Virus record (IMG/VR): IMGVR_UViG_3300046787_000172
Coordinates: 1-58,102 of that record
DNA: 58,102 nt
From: a virus
Direction: 5' to 3' (one strand)
The notes below the pieces were generated by a model, which saw nothing but the letters and a program-made list of their open reading frames with translations, made no database searches and was not told the DNA's origin. Numbering within the stretch: the first letter of the stretch is position 1; every line of letters begins with the position of its first letter. Both the position numbers and the translations under genes were made by a program. Shown piece after piece: positions 16,688 through 23,683 of this stretch.

Positions 16688-17016
16688 TATTTTTCCAGTT
16701 TGTTTGCGACGTTGAATGCAGTCCAGAGCTCAGCGAACTTAGGGTCAGTGATGGTGTCAGCTATGTACGTCTCGTACTCGTAGCCCTCTTTGCGCCCGAT
16801 GTTGACGATGTAGCCATTGGCTACCTGCAACACTTCGACAGTGCCGTGAAATAGCTTTCTGGATTTGGGTGCTTGTTCGTGTTTCAAGATTTGATTGATT
16901 TGTGATGCGGATATCGAGCCTTGGTACATAGCGCCGGGCAGCGCTTGCGCAGCGTTGGCGATGTTGTTGGATACACCAGTGGTGCCAAACAGTGCGTGGG
17001 TTAAAGAGTCGAACAT
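16687..17016 (-). CDS. Hypothetical protein upstream of polymerase (109 aa)
   Basis: It is coupled to the polymerase gene by a TAATG overlap. The N-terminus is small-residue-rich (NNIANAAQALPGAM), followed by a possible short HTH (SASQINQIL) and a beta-rich half (HGTVEVLQVANGYIVNIGR). Not recognised; the location suggests a polymerase accessory role, which is only contextual. Confidence 0.55.
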   Translation of the reverse strand: MFDSLTHALFGTTGVSNNIANAAQALPGAMYQGSISASQINQILKHEQAPKSRKLFHGTVEVLQVANGYIVNIGRKEGYEYETYIADTITDPKFAELWTAFNVANKLEK

Positions 17017-17225
17017 GCGCGGCCCTCCAGTTCGATCAGCAACTCGATGTAGTGCTTGGCTTTCTCAAGGTCAGCCATGCCGTTCTTGTTGCGCCAGCGA
17101 CTGATGTACTTGATGACGTTGCCCTCCAAGTATGGGATGCCGTTGGCGTGGATGTACTCTACTGGCTGTATCTTCATGTGCTTGTAATGGTTGCCATCAA
17201 CTTGCACGTCTAACGGATTTGTCAT
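17001..17225 (-). CDS. DUF3310 protein (74 aa)
   Basis: The sequence has the full DUF3310 pattern: NHYKHMKIQPVEYIHANG, LEGNVIKYISRWRNKNG and DLEKAKHYIELLI. This helical family is widespread in phages near nucleotide and replication genes, with no settled function. It overlaps neighbours on both sides. Confidence 0.9.
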   Translation of the reverse strand: MTNPLDVQVDGNHYKHMKIQPVEYIHANGIPYLEGNVIKYISRWRNKNGMADLEKAKHYIELLIELEGRACSTL

Positions 17226-17410
17226 TCGATCTCCTCTATGCGTACTCTGACGCGGATTGGTTTGGCTTTGGTATTGCGAAATAGCTTGACTGTGGTCGAC
17301 GCCTCAAACGCAGGTGTTCTGACTTTCCACAGCAGTGGGATGCCGTCGTCACTGAGCATGAAGCTCCTGCCGCCTGTCTTGACGGCCCATGCTTTGATGT
17401 CGCGTTTCAC
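17222..17410 (-). CDS. Hypothetical protein (62 aa)
   Basis: A small beta-rich basic protein (KLFRNTKAKPIRVRVRIEEIE at the end). It overlaps DUF3310 and the preceding gene by four bases each, so it is part of the coupled set. Not recognised. Confidence 0.6.
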   Translation of the reverse strand: MKRDIKAWAVKTGGRSFMLSDDGIPLLWKVRTPAFEASTTVKLFRNTKAKPIRVRVRIEEIE

Positions 17411-17622
17411 TCTCTGCTCCTGTCAAACGTAGGCAGTGGTGCCCAGTGAGTCCATCTGTCACCGTCACGCCATGTACCAAGAACTGCAACGCCTAGCTTC
17501 TTGTCGATCATCAACATCTTTGCGCTCAGCGGCGGTGGGAATTCTTTGGCATCGCGCCAGTGGTTATTGACGTCGACCACAGCAAAGCGGTCGTGTGTGA
17601 GCTTATGCTCCGTTACTGCCAT
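17407..17622 (-). CDS. DUF551-like protein (71 aa)
   Basis: The core WRDAKEFPPP, a middle strand pair (MLMIDKKLGVAVLGTW) and THWAPLPTF follow the DUF551 pattern (W-x-S/P-LPP ... G-x-W ... THWMPLP). DUF551 proteins are frequent small phage accessory products of unknown function. Confidence 0.7.
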   Translation of the reverse strand: MAVTEHKLTHDRFAVVDVNNHWRDAKEFPPPLSAKMLMIDKKLGVAVLGTWRDGDRWTHWAPLPTFDRSRE

Positions 17623-17954
17623 AGTGATTTTCCTCCTACGAATGTGGTTCTTATGTTCGCTTGCTTTTGCGCTGCAACTTTGCGCACGTAGCTCCTGCGG
17701 CTACGCACTTGCTGCGGCTGTGAGCTCTTCGGCATTGCGTCTTCGCCTTGCCCAAGCGCATATATCTTGACGCGGTTGCGCCCATCAGTGTGGTTCGAGT
17801 AGTCAACAATGTAGATCAGCTCTTGAGCTTTCATCTCGACAAGCATCTTACCGACAGCCTTGGGGTTGCACTGTGCTTTTTGCGCCAACTCAAGCCTACT
17901 GTGGGGCCCTTGCAACAGTGCTTTGAATACTTGCACTGCTTCTTCGATCTTCAT
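17613..17954 (-). CDS. Winged-helix DNA-binding protein (113 aa)
   Basis: The ATG at 17954 follows a strong AAGGAGAACAC; the frame is open further upstream but without a site. Residues 1-70 read as a winged helix (EEAVQVFKALLQ, SRLELAQKAQCNPKAVGKML, then a wing with NRVKIYALG), followed by a basic tail with RSRRSYVRK. A transcription regulator or DNA-binding accessory protein is likely; target unknown. Confidence 0.65.
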   Translation of the reverse strand: MKIEEAVQVFKALLQGPHSRLELAQKAQCNPKAVGKMLVEMKAQELIYIVDYSNHTDGRNRVKIYALGQGEDAMPKSSQPQQVRSRRSYVRKVAAQKQANIRTTFVGGKSLWQ

Positions 17955-18076
17955 GTGTTCTCCTTGCATTGATGCTTCAGCATAGGGATGCGCAGCACTG
18001 TGAATAGCCAGCCAAGGTAGCCAACAACTTCCCCACAATGTTTGCAGGTGTAGCGCACTTCGTATTCGGGTTTCAT
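17951..18076 (-). CDS. Zinc-ribbon-like miniprotein (41 aa)
   Basis: The ATG at 18076 follows GAGGAGTTGTTT. The peptide has C-x2-C (YTCKHCGE) and a distal H-x-C, giving a four-ligand zinc site around a hydrophobic centre (GYLGWLFTVLRIPML). It overlaps both neighbours by four bases. Function unknown. Confidence 0.6.
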   Translation of the reverse strand: MKPEYEVRYTCKHCGEVVGYLGWLFTVLRIPMLKHQCKENT

Positions 18077-18258
18077 AAACAACTCCTCAATGTCAACAGG
18101 CCCAGCATCAACACGATGAAGGCCCACAGTGCCCAAGTTACCTGCTTGCTTGCAGGTGGTTTGCCGTCAAGCAACTCCTTGGCTTGGCGGATACGCTCTT
18201 TACGGATAGGGCAGTCACGCCCCTGATTGCAGTTACCGTACTCGTCACAGCAGTTCAT
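18073..18258 (-). CDS. Small membrane protein with Cys-rich N-terminus (61 aa)
   Basis: The site CTTGGAGAAGAC precedes the ATG. Residues 1-16 hold four Cys (NCCDEYGNCNQGRDC); a charged helix follows, then a C-terminal membrane segment (WALWAFIVLMLGLLTL). The product is probably a tail-anchored inner-membrane protein. Role unknown. Confidence 0.65.
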   Translation of the reverse strand: MNCCDEYGNCNQGRDCPIRKERIRQAKELLDGKPPASKQVTWALWAFIVLMLGLLTLRSCL

Positions 18259-18725
18259 GTCTTCTCCAAGATAGGTGTCATCTTCTTTAAGCGGAACTCT
18301 TCACGGACAAGCGCAATGGCAGCGTCCATGTCTTTGAGAGTCACCACCTCCATCTGTGCATCGTGCAGTTCCATGAACTCGTTGAGCGCAGTCATCTCAG
18401 CGGCCTTCAGGATGAACCGGCCAGACTCAACACCACGCGCACCCACAGCACGCAAAGCCAGCAGACCTTGCTTGACCACATCGCTGTAGTCCTTGCCGAA
18501 CCCCATACGTGCGAAGGCTTCGGTGATGTTGCCCATGGCGATGAGCGTGTCGATGTCAGTGCGTGTTGCCACGCCCTTGGTCAGTGAGTCTAGTGCTGCG
18601 TGGTTCTTGATCTTGAGGTCAACCATGAACGATGTGTGAGACCGCACAGGAGACAGGCTCTCCATGACATACCCCACTGGGTTAAGCAGTACATGCTTGG
18701 GTCTGTATTTGCTGCGTTTGCGCAT
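18255..18725 (-). CDS. Conserved phage hypothetical, RKRSKYRPK type (156 aa)
   Basis: The start has GGAAGTGAC. The opening RKRSKYRPKHVLLNPVGYV recurs in my memory in phages of Burkholderiales and relatives; the remainder is a helical domain (KIKNHAALDSLTKG, DIDTLIAMGNITEAFARMG). No enzyme motif. The basic arm could touch nucleic acid. Confidence 0.65.
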   Translation of the reverse strand: MRKRSKYRPKHVLLNPVGYVMESLSPVRSHTSFMVDLKIKNHAALDSLTKGVATRTDIDTLIAMGNITEAFARMGFGKDYSDVVKQGLLALRAVGARGVESGRFILKAAEMTALNEFMELHDAQMEVVTLKDMDAAIALVREEFRLKKMTPILEKT

Positions 18726-18726
18726 G

Positions 18727-18921
18727 TCACTTCCGGTTCAACATTTTCATCCAGCATCTAGCGCACACGAAGCGGCCATTGATTTCCACTCCAGAAAGCG
18801 GCTCTGCTGTTTGGTTGCTGCACTTGGTACACGTCCTAAGCTGCTGACTGCGGGACTGCGAACTCGCTTGGCTCTCTCGGAACGAGTTTGTCGAAGGCAT
18901 GCGCGGTGGTTTGGAATTCAT
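18727..18921 (-). CDS. Zinc-ribbon-like small protein (up to 64 aa; start uncertain)
   Basis: The C-terminal half has two CxxC knuckles 17 residues apart (RTCTKCSNQ and VCARCWMK), a classic zinc ribbon. The N-terminal 30 residues are Ser/Gln-rich and overlap the upstream gene by 86 bases; neither in-frame ATG (18921, 18900) has a good site, so the real start may be internal. Confidence 0.5.
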   Translation of the reverse strand: MNSKPPRMPSTNSFRESQASSQSRSQQLRTCTKCSNQTAEPLSGVEINGRFVCARCWMKMLNRK

Positions 18922-19147
18922 CGAGGACTTGCGGGTTGGTTACTGCGATCCAGTTGAGGAGCTGGACGAGTTGCTTGTTGATGTCGCGGGCTGCGTTAAG
19001 GCGAATCATTGTGCGGTCTAGCTCGGTATGCAATGACGAGAAGTTGGCGTTGGTTGCCATACAAAACTCTTGCAGTCTGCGGATGTTGAGCGTGTCGCCG
19101 CCGCCATAGCCTTGCTCGACGGGCATTGGCAGGTGTATCAAGTTCAT
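18836..19147 (-). CDS. Hypothetical helical protein (103 aa)
   Basis: GGAGCCTGAGC precedes the ATG. The product is mainly alpha-helical (LHTELDRTMIRLNAARDINK, then LLNWIAVTNPQVLDEF) and lacks recognisable motifs. It continues the closely packed set of small leftward genes. Confidence 0.6.
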   Translation of the reverse strand: MNLIHLPMPVEQGYGGGDTLNIRRLQEFCMATNANFSSLHTELDRTMIRLNAARDINKQLVQLLNWIAVTNPQVLDEFQTTAHAFDKLVPREPSEFAVPQSAA

Positions 19148-19149
19148 GC

Positions 19150-19629
19150 TCAGGCTCCAAAGATTTTCTTGAGTGCGTCGTACAGCTCTCGGGCTTGCAC
19201 GATAGACAGTGCGTTCAGAAGCTCTGGCACGGTACCTATGACACGTACAGGATTATCAGGCACTGGTGTTGGCTTCGGTGTCGCCTTTGCAACAGGCTTG
19301 GCCTTTTTAGGTTTGTCTTTGGGTATATATCCTTTTGTGTAGCTATTACCCACGGCTGTGTACGTCGACACACTGCCATTCTTTTGTGCTCTGACGATGC
19401 CGCGTCTGACGAACTGCACAACCAGCGATGACGATGAAGAGTCTTTGATACCTGCCTTGAGAGCTAACGCAACCAGCGCTGCTCTTGTACTGCCGGGGTT
19501 GTCTCGGATGATATTGAAGAACGTCTCTGATACGCCCAAGTTGGATGCTGTTGGTTCTGTCATGGTGTCTCCATCGTCGTCAAATTTAAGGTCTGCGAGT
19601 TTCTGCAGTTCTGATCTCAAGTCAGGCAT
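19150..19629 (-). CDS. Putative winged-helix protein with Lys/Pro linker (159 aa)
   Basis: The start at 19629 has CTGGAGAACGAAT, encoded by the last codons of the upstream gene. Residues about 33-95 resemble a winged helix (FFNIIRDNPGSTRAALVALA, VQFVRRGIVRAQKNGSVSTY); then a Lys/Pro-rich linker (KDKPKKAKPVAKATPKPT) and a C-terminal helix pair (ELLNALSIVQARELYDAL). Likely DNA-binding; partner unknown. Confidence 0.6.
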   Translation of the reverse strand: MPDLRSELQKLADLKFDDDGDTMTEPTASNLGVSETFFNIIRDNPGSTRAALVALALKAGIKDSSSSSLVVQFVRRGIVRAQKNGSVSTYTAVGNSYTKGYIPKDKPKKAKPVAKATPKPTPVPDNPVRVIGTVPELLNALSIVQARELYDALKKIFGA

Positions 19630-20269
19630 ATTCGTTCTCCAGTTCATCAATGATTTCGTCGAGCATGTCGTTGGCATGCAGGGCTTCTAGTACGGACTCA
19701 TCTGAGGTCAGCGAGTCGTACTCAACTTCGAGTCTGTTGTACAGGTCACGCATGTGGCTCTTGAACTCTTGCTCGAACTCTTCATGCAGTTTGTCGTAGT
19801 CGTACCCTTTGAGGATGGCCACGAACGCGGCGTTCTGAATGTCTGTCTTGTATGGGCTGTTCTCGTCAACGAAGTCACCCAGCACGTCGTCGGTGTAGTC
19901 GTCCGGGCTAACCATGTCAGAGGTGAATGACGTACAGTTCTCATGGTAGTAGTGGCCTCGATGTTCTACTCGAAACTTCCAAGACTCTACAGCCAGTGCA
20001 GTGAGTGCTGGGCACGTATATCCCACCGACTCGAGAAACTTGGGCCAGTCGTCGACACGCCCCTCGAAGCATGCACCGTCACCCTGCGAGTAGAAGCCGC
20101 TGAAGTACATCTTGTCTACGTCAATGCCAGTGGCGAGCATGTCAGCTTTGAAGTCGTCATAGACTGCGTCCCACCAGTCGAGGTGCTCTGTGTTGTAGTG
20201 GCGATGCTTGTCGAGTATCTCGTCTTGCTGACGCTTGGTCAGCGCCTCGAATCTTTCTATTGGTGTCAT
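19622..20269 (-). CDS. Conserved phage hypothetical, FSGFYSQGDGACFEG type (215 aa)
   Basis: The hallmark is VDKMYFSGFYSQGDGACFEG, seen in phage proteins that databases often label 'antitoxin of toxin-antitoxin stability system' without experimental basis that I know of. The rest is acidic, with a HYYHENC stretch and a C-terminal acidic helix. I would not assign antitoxin function. The start overlaps the 31-residue gene by ATGA. Confidence 0.65.
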   Translation of the reverse strand: MTPIERFEALTKRQQDEILDKHRHYNTEHLDWWDAVYDDFKADMLATGIDVDKMYFSGFYSQGDGACFEGRVDDWPKFLESVGYTCPALTALAVESWKFRVEHRGHYYHENCTSFTSDMVSPDDYTDDVLGDFVDENSPYKTDIQNAAFVAILKGYDYDKLHEEFEQEFKSHMRDLYNRLEVEYDSLTSDESVLEALHANDMLDEIIDELENEYA

Positions 20270-20361
20270 AGCGGTGCGTCCTCGTGGTTGTCTGGGTTGA
20301 ACTTAGGGACTCGATTGCCGGTGTCTTTGGGGTTTGGGAATGATGGGAAGGGCCATGTCAT
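20266..20361 (-). CDS. Miniprotein (31 aa) coupled to neighbours
   Basis: The ATG at 20361 overlaps the upstream stop by ATGA and has GGAGAGTCAA before it; the stop overlaps the next start by ATGA. The peptide is Pro/Asn/Asp-rich (MTWPFPSFPNPKDTGN...). The double ATGA junction and the ribosome site argue that it is translated; it may simply pass ribosomes along. Confidence 0.55.
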   Translation of the reverse strand: MTWPFPSFPNPKDTGNRVPKFNPDNHEDAPL

Positions 20362-20543
20362 TTGACTCTCCAATACTTACGTGTTTCTTGCACGACCTGC
20401 GGTTCCTTGGGTGGTATGGGCTCGTACTTGTTGCCGAACGGAGGTGTCCAGCCGAAACGTCTCCATGTAGTCTGCACATCAGCGCCACTCGTCCACTTGT
20501 AGTCGGGGTGGCCCACGGGGATGGTTGGTAATGTCTTCTTCAT
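20358..20543 (-). CDS. Hypothetical protein (61 aa)
   Basis: A Pro/Trp-rich small protein (IPVGHPDYKWTSGADVQTTW, RRFGWTPPF, KYEPIPPKEP). It is coupled by four-base overlaps to the genes on each side. The spacing of Trp, Arg and Pro suggests an extended, partner-dependent structure. Not recognised. Confidence 0.6.
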   Translation of the reverse strand: MKKTLPTIPVGHPDYKWTSGADVQTTWRRFGWTPPFGNKYEPIPPKEPQVVQETRKYWRVK

Positions 20544-20764
20544 GGTTTGTCTCCTTTAAGAATTTTTGCGGCTTCGTAGGCGGTGCGCAGCTCGGGGTGG
20601 GTGGCGTCGACGTACTCGATGAACTTGCCCATCTCCTCGCAGTCATACTCTAGGTCTGCGATCCTGTTGTCTGCTGCGTCGACAGCGTCGCTGAGTTCAC
20701 TGGCTTTGCGCTGGTAGTGATAGAGCTCTTCTTCGAGCTCCTCTATCTGGTCGGACAGGCTCAT
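20540..20764 (-). CDS. Small coiled-coil protein (74 aa)
   Basis: Residues 1-50 form an uninterrupted heptad-like helix (DQIEELEEELYHYQRKASEL). The end (HPELRTAYEAAKILKG) is a further helix. Four-base overlaps with both neighbours. Function unknown; probably an oligomerisation or adaptor protein. Confidence 0.6.
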   Translation of the reverse strand: MSLSDQIEELEEELYHYQRKASELSDAVDAADNRIADLEYDCEEMGKFIEYVDATHPELRTAYEAAKILKGDKP

Positions 20765-21429
20765 GATGCCGCTGCCAACTTAGCCGCAATTGCTGCAGCT
20801 GTAAGTCCCTCGGTGTCCATGTCTTCAACGATCTTGGCACGCTGTGTGGGGCGCTCGAGCTTGCGCTCAAGGCGCTGGATATCTTCGTAGTGGATGTACA
20901 TACGCACACCGGGGAACAGCTTAACTGCCTCGTTAAGTGTCTTGCACTTGTTGAGGAACTCGGTGATGTCGGTCTTGACCTTGTTCCATCGGGCGTCGAT
21001 GGCTTTCTCAATGACTGCGTCATCCCAGCGTTGCAGCAGCTCGGCGCGGCCCGGAGTCTCCTCGGGGAATGCACGCACCTGATCGAGCGTAAGCTCGCTG
21101 TCGGCTCGGTTGTAGTAGTTGTCCCTTGGGCGCTGGTACATGATCGTGCCGGTGAAGCGCACGCTGGTCTTGAGTTGTACGGCTTCGTCAGTCCAGCCGT
21201 GGATGGTGATGCTTGCGTCGGAAGACTTGGTCAGCCAATCCTTGGGGATGGACTCAACGAGGTGGACGTGGTCCGCGCCCCAGCAGCCGATGTTGTAGAG
21301 CTTGCTTGCGTCGATGCTGTAGCTCTTGTCGATGTCGGGCAGGTCGTTTGCGCGTTCGGCCTTGCGCATGCCGTTGATCTTGGTCTCGACGCGGTTGATA
21401 AGCTCTTTGGTAATACCAACTGTTGCCAT
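20761..21429 (-). CDS. Conserved phage protein, possibly Nmad5-like (222 aa)
   Basis: An N-terminal helix (ITKELINRVETKINGMRKAE) is followed by a beta-rich middle and a C-terminal helix with KVKTDITEFLNKCKTLNEAV and FPGVRMYI. That order (helix, beta part, 'xxFLxxxxTLxEAxxLxPxVxxYI') resembles proteins of the nucleotide-modification-associated family Nmad5, but similarity is from memory and weak. If correct it might act on modified nucleotides; otherwise unknown. Confidence 0.4.
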   Translation of the reverse strand: MATVGITKELINRVETKINGMRKAERANDLPDIDKSYSIDASKLYNIGCWGADHVHLVESIPKDWLTKSSDASITIHGWTDEAVQLKTSVRFTGTIMYQRPRDNYYNRADSELTLDQVRAFPEETPGRAELLQRWDDAVIEKAIDARWNKVKTDITEFLNKCKTLNEAVKLFPGVRMYIHYEDIQRLERKLERPTQRAKIVEDMDTEGLTAAAIAAKLAAAS

Positions 21430-21431
21430 GA

Positions 21432-21674
21432 TTAGATTCCTTCTTCAAGTTTGATTAGTGTTGAGACGTAGACCATTGCTTCTGTGAGCGTTATTGGTTC
21501 TTTGAAAGGGCCGTAGTGTGTATGCGGCACCTTGTTGATGGATACGTTGACGTGCCAGCCTTGCTGGTTGCGCACTACCTGCACGCCAACGGTGTTGCTC
21601 CGCTCTACGCGGATGCGCTCACTCTTCTGTATCGAATGTGTCGATGAACTCTTCGATGGCTGATCTGAGAGCAT
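21432..21674 (-). CDS. Small protein of the 'AKAYV' paralogue type (80 aa), overlapping its upstream gene
   Basis: The ATG at 21674 has AGGAGACACGCG upstream although it lies 56 bases inside the preceding gene in another frame. The N-terminal 27 residues are Ser/Arg-rich; then a beta domain (GVQVVRNQQGWHVNVSINKV) and the ending PITLTEAMVYVSTLIKLEEG, which resembles the helix endings of the genes at 24-28 kb. Confidence 0.6.
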   Translation of the reverse strand: MLSDQPSKSSSTHSIQKSERIRVERSNTVGVQVVRNQQGWHVNVSINKVPHTHYGPFKEPITLTEAMVYVSTLIKLEEGI

Positions 21675-21783
21675 CGCGTGTCTCCTGTGGTGCGTCAGCA
21701 GCTAGTGCGTCGTAGCACTGCTTGAGGACTTTGTCGTATGCAGCTTCGAGTGCATTGATCGAATCGTCGAGGGATTTAGCCAT
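21619..21783 (-). CDS. Small helical protein (54 aa)
   Basis: The ATG at 21783 follows GGAGCAATGAA, two bases after the VWA gene's stop. The protein is one helical hairpin (SINALEAAYDKVLKQCYDAL and TRDALRSAIEEFIDTF). Its 3' part overlaps the next gene in another frame. Unrecognised. Confidence 0.6.
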   Translation of the reverse strand: MAKSLDDSINALEAAYDKVLKQCYDALAADAPQETRDALRSAIEEFIDTFDTEE

Positions 21784-21784
21784 T

Positions 21785-22891
21785 TCATTGCTCCAAGGTA
21801 AAAGGGATATTGTCGCCGTACGGGGCACGAATGTCACTAGAGATGCACCACACGACTGGATAGTCAGGCGCATTGGACTCGTTGAAGTCTGTGTAACCGT
21901 CGGTCAGGCACACGAACACCTCGGGCTTGATGCCTTCCTTGGCGATGTAGTTGAAGCCCTCTTCCATGTCAGTGCCGCCGCCACAGTAGAACGTCAGAGC
22001 CACCTCCTCGCCCTGCTCGAACACCTCGTGCTTGGCTACCGCAGTGTCGACATACAAGACATGGACACGGGATGGGTTGCACTGCGACACGATGCGTTGC
22101 AAGTGGCCGTTGTAGTGGTCGAGCTCGAGCTTGCTGATGGAGCCGGACACGTCGACTTGGATGACAACCTCACCCATCTCGGCAGTCTTGCCTGTGCTTG
22201 GCAGGTAGCAGTCAGCGAAGCGGCGGTTAGGGCGTGACCATGTGTAGTCACCTCGAGTGAACGAGGTCATGTAACGCTCGAGGATATCGTGCCATGGAGT
22301 CTGCACGTCGATGAGGTCAGCAACGATCTTGGCCAGACCACCGGGCATCTTGCCCTGAGCCTTGGCTGCTTGGGCTGCTTGGGCGATCTCTACGCGAGTC
22401 TCAGCGTCGATGCGGTCAGCCTCCTCCTGAGTGAGTGGTGAGCCGCGCTCGATCAGGTCGTCACCAGTACCACCGGGGCCACCGCCATTGGGGTCGTCGG
22501 GCAGCTTGTTGTAAATGACGTCTACTGTCTCGTCCTTGGAGCCGGGCATATTGACACAGCCTTGAATCTGCTGGCCGATGCCTGCGTCCTTGAGCATGTC
22601 GTTAATCCATGCGTCACCTGCGATGTTCCAGCGTTTGGCTTGACGTGTGCCACGGCGCAGTGCATGCTGACCGATGACATGGCCGACCTCATGACACAGC
22701 AGGAACACAAGCTCGTCAACAGACAGCTTCTCGACGAACGACTTGTTGTAGTAAATCTGGCCGCGCTGATCGACAGCTGCGGTGGGGATGGTGTTGTCCT
22801 CGATGAGCTTGCGCTTCATGAGGATGGATGCAAAGAACGGATGCTGGGTAACGATTGATACCTTGGCCCGGTCGAGTGTGGTAACTGCCAT
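21785..22891 (-). CDS. Metallopeptidase-like / VWA-like protein (368 aa), partner of MoxR
   Basis: The N-terminal domain has the zinc-protease motif CHEVGHVIGQH (His67, Glu68, His71; His76 possible), as in DUF2201/VWA-like proteins. The C-terminal part has a von Willebrand A MIDAS: VDVSGSIS (Asp247, Ser249, Ser251), GGGTD (Thr307) and CLTDGYTD (Asp331). An acidic Gly-rich linker joins them. VWA proteins of this kind usually work with a MoxR AAA+ ATPase to remodel or mature a target; the MoxR gene is at 26029-27033 in the same leftward arm. Target unknown. The start has a good AGGAGTAATC site. Confidence 0.85.
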   Translation of the reverse strand: MAVTTLDRAKVSIVTQHPFFASILMKRKLIEDNTIPTAAVDQRGQIYYNKSFVEKLSVDELVFLLCHEVGHVIGQHALRRGTRQAKRWNIAGDAWINDMLKDAGIGQQIQGCVNMPGSKDETVDVIYNKLPDDPNGGGPGGTGDDLIERGSPLTQEEADRIDAETRVEIAQAAQAAKAQGKMPGGLAKIVADLIDVQTPWHDILERYMTSFTRGDYTWSRPNRRFADCYLPSTGKTAEMGEVVIQVDVSGSISKLELDHYNGHLQRIVSQCNPSRVHVLYVDTAVAKHEVFEQGEEVALTFYCGGGTDMEEGFNYIAKEGIKPEVFVCLTDGYTDFNESNAPDYPVVWCISSDIRAPYGDNIPFTLEQ

Positions 22892-22893
22892 GA

Positions 22894-22944
22894 TTACTCC
22901 TTGCTGTGAATGGGTTGTGTGCTGTCTAGCGTAGCGTCTGCCAT
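22894..22944 (-). CDS. Possible 16-codon minigene before the VWA gene
   Basis: The ATG at 22944 follows AGGAGTAATC, and the stop lies two bases from the VWA start. The last three codons (AAG GAG TAA) form the VWA gene's own ribosome site. A 17-bp stretch covering site and start is duplicated (22885-22901 and 22938-22954). It could be a coupling leader peptide or the remnant of a duplicated start; the peptide itself has no features. Confidence 0.35.
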   Translation of the reverse strand: MADATLDSTQPIHSKE

Positions 22945-22946
22945 GA

Positions 22947-23489
22947 TTACTCCTGAAAAGTGATGATCTCTATTGGCTCAGTGCCTCTGAGCAGATTGGC
23001 TACTTGCATTGATTTGTCTCTGAGCTCCTGTGAAGTATGGTCTGTCAAGATTGCTATAACCTTACGGATTGACTCTTTGTCGTGCATGGTGATGTAGAAG
23101 TTCTGGTCGTTTGCATCGAGGCTTGCCATCGCATTGACATACCGCTCCTTGTAGTAACCCTGACGGTACGTCGGCTCCTCCAGCGTCCACGCTGTCCAGT
23201 CTGCATGGACGATTTCCTTTATCGGCGGTGCTGCTTGTGGAGTTAGACCCAGTACACGCAAGCCGTTCCAGTTGTTGCTGCCAACCTGAAGCCCGTACTT
23301 GACAGCCAGTGCTTGCGCTATCTTCCTTGAGTTGGACGACCACCCGCCTTCTAGGACACGGTTCTCAAGCATGCGGATGATGCTGTTACGCATCCTCACA
23401 CCTAGTCGTTGTGGGTATAGTGTCACTCTTGTTTCTGTACCGGGCATGCCAGTGATACGCCCTCGTTCGTTGTTGTTCATATTGCTCAT
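22947..23489 (-). CDS. Hypothetical protein in the MoxR/VWA module (180 aa)
   Basis: GGAGTCCAA precedes the ATG. After a short polar N-terminus comes a helix with RLGVRMRNSIIRMLENRVLE, and a helical domain (SRKIAQALAVKYGL), then a basic/aromatic middle (TYRQGYYKERY) and the C-terminal SIRKVIAILTDHTSQELRDK. No motif recognised. Lying between the DUF3150-like and VWA genes, it may belong to their complex. Confidence 0.55.
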   Translation of the reverse strand: MSNMNNNERGRITGMPGTETRVTLYPQRLGVRMRNSIIRMLENRVLEGGWSSNSRKIAQALAVKYGLQVGSNNWNGLRVLGLTPQAAPPIKEIVHADWTAWTLEEPTYRQGYYKERYVNAMASLDANDQNFYITMHDKESIRKVIAILTDHTSQELRDKSMQVANLLRGTEPIEIITFQE

Positions 23490-23683
23490 TTGGACTCCTC
23501 GAAAAAGTATCCATCATCTCGTTGCACAATCTTTCCTTTCTTCTCATACACATCAACTAACCAGTTGGCGTACTTGTTGGCTCTGCGTTCTTCGTGCTCT
23601 GCCCACCGTCTGGTGTCTGCGCAACGCCACAGCAGCACAGCTACTGCGACCATCAGGATGTACTCGAGGTCAGTAAAGCTCAT
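23486..23683 (-). CDS. Small membrane protein (65 aa)
   Basis: One N-terminal membrane segment (LEYILMVAVAVLLW) is followed by a charged cytoplasmic helix (RRWAEHEERRANKYANWLVD). Four-base overlaps tie it to both neighbours. Its place inside the MoxR/VWA set raises the possibility that the module acts at the membrane; this is inference. Confidence 0.65.
   Translation of the reverse strand: MSFTDLEYILMVAVAVLLWRCADTRRWAEHEERRANKYANWLVDVYEKKGKIVQRDDGYFFEESK

Noticed and set aside
19622-20269. Calling this gene an antitoxin
   Set aside because: The label is common for the FSGFYSQGDGACFEG type, but there is no toxin neighbour and I know of no experiment supporting it.
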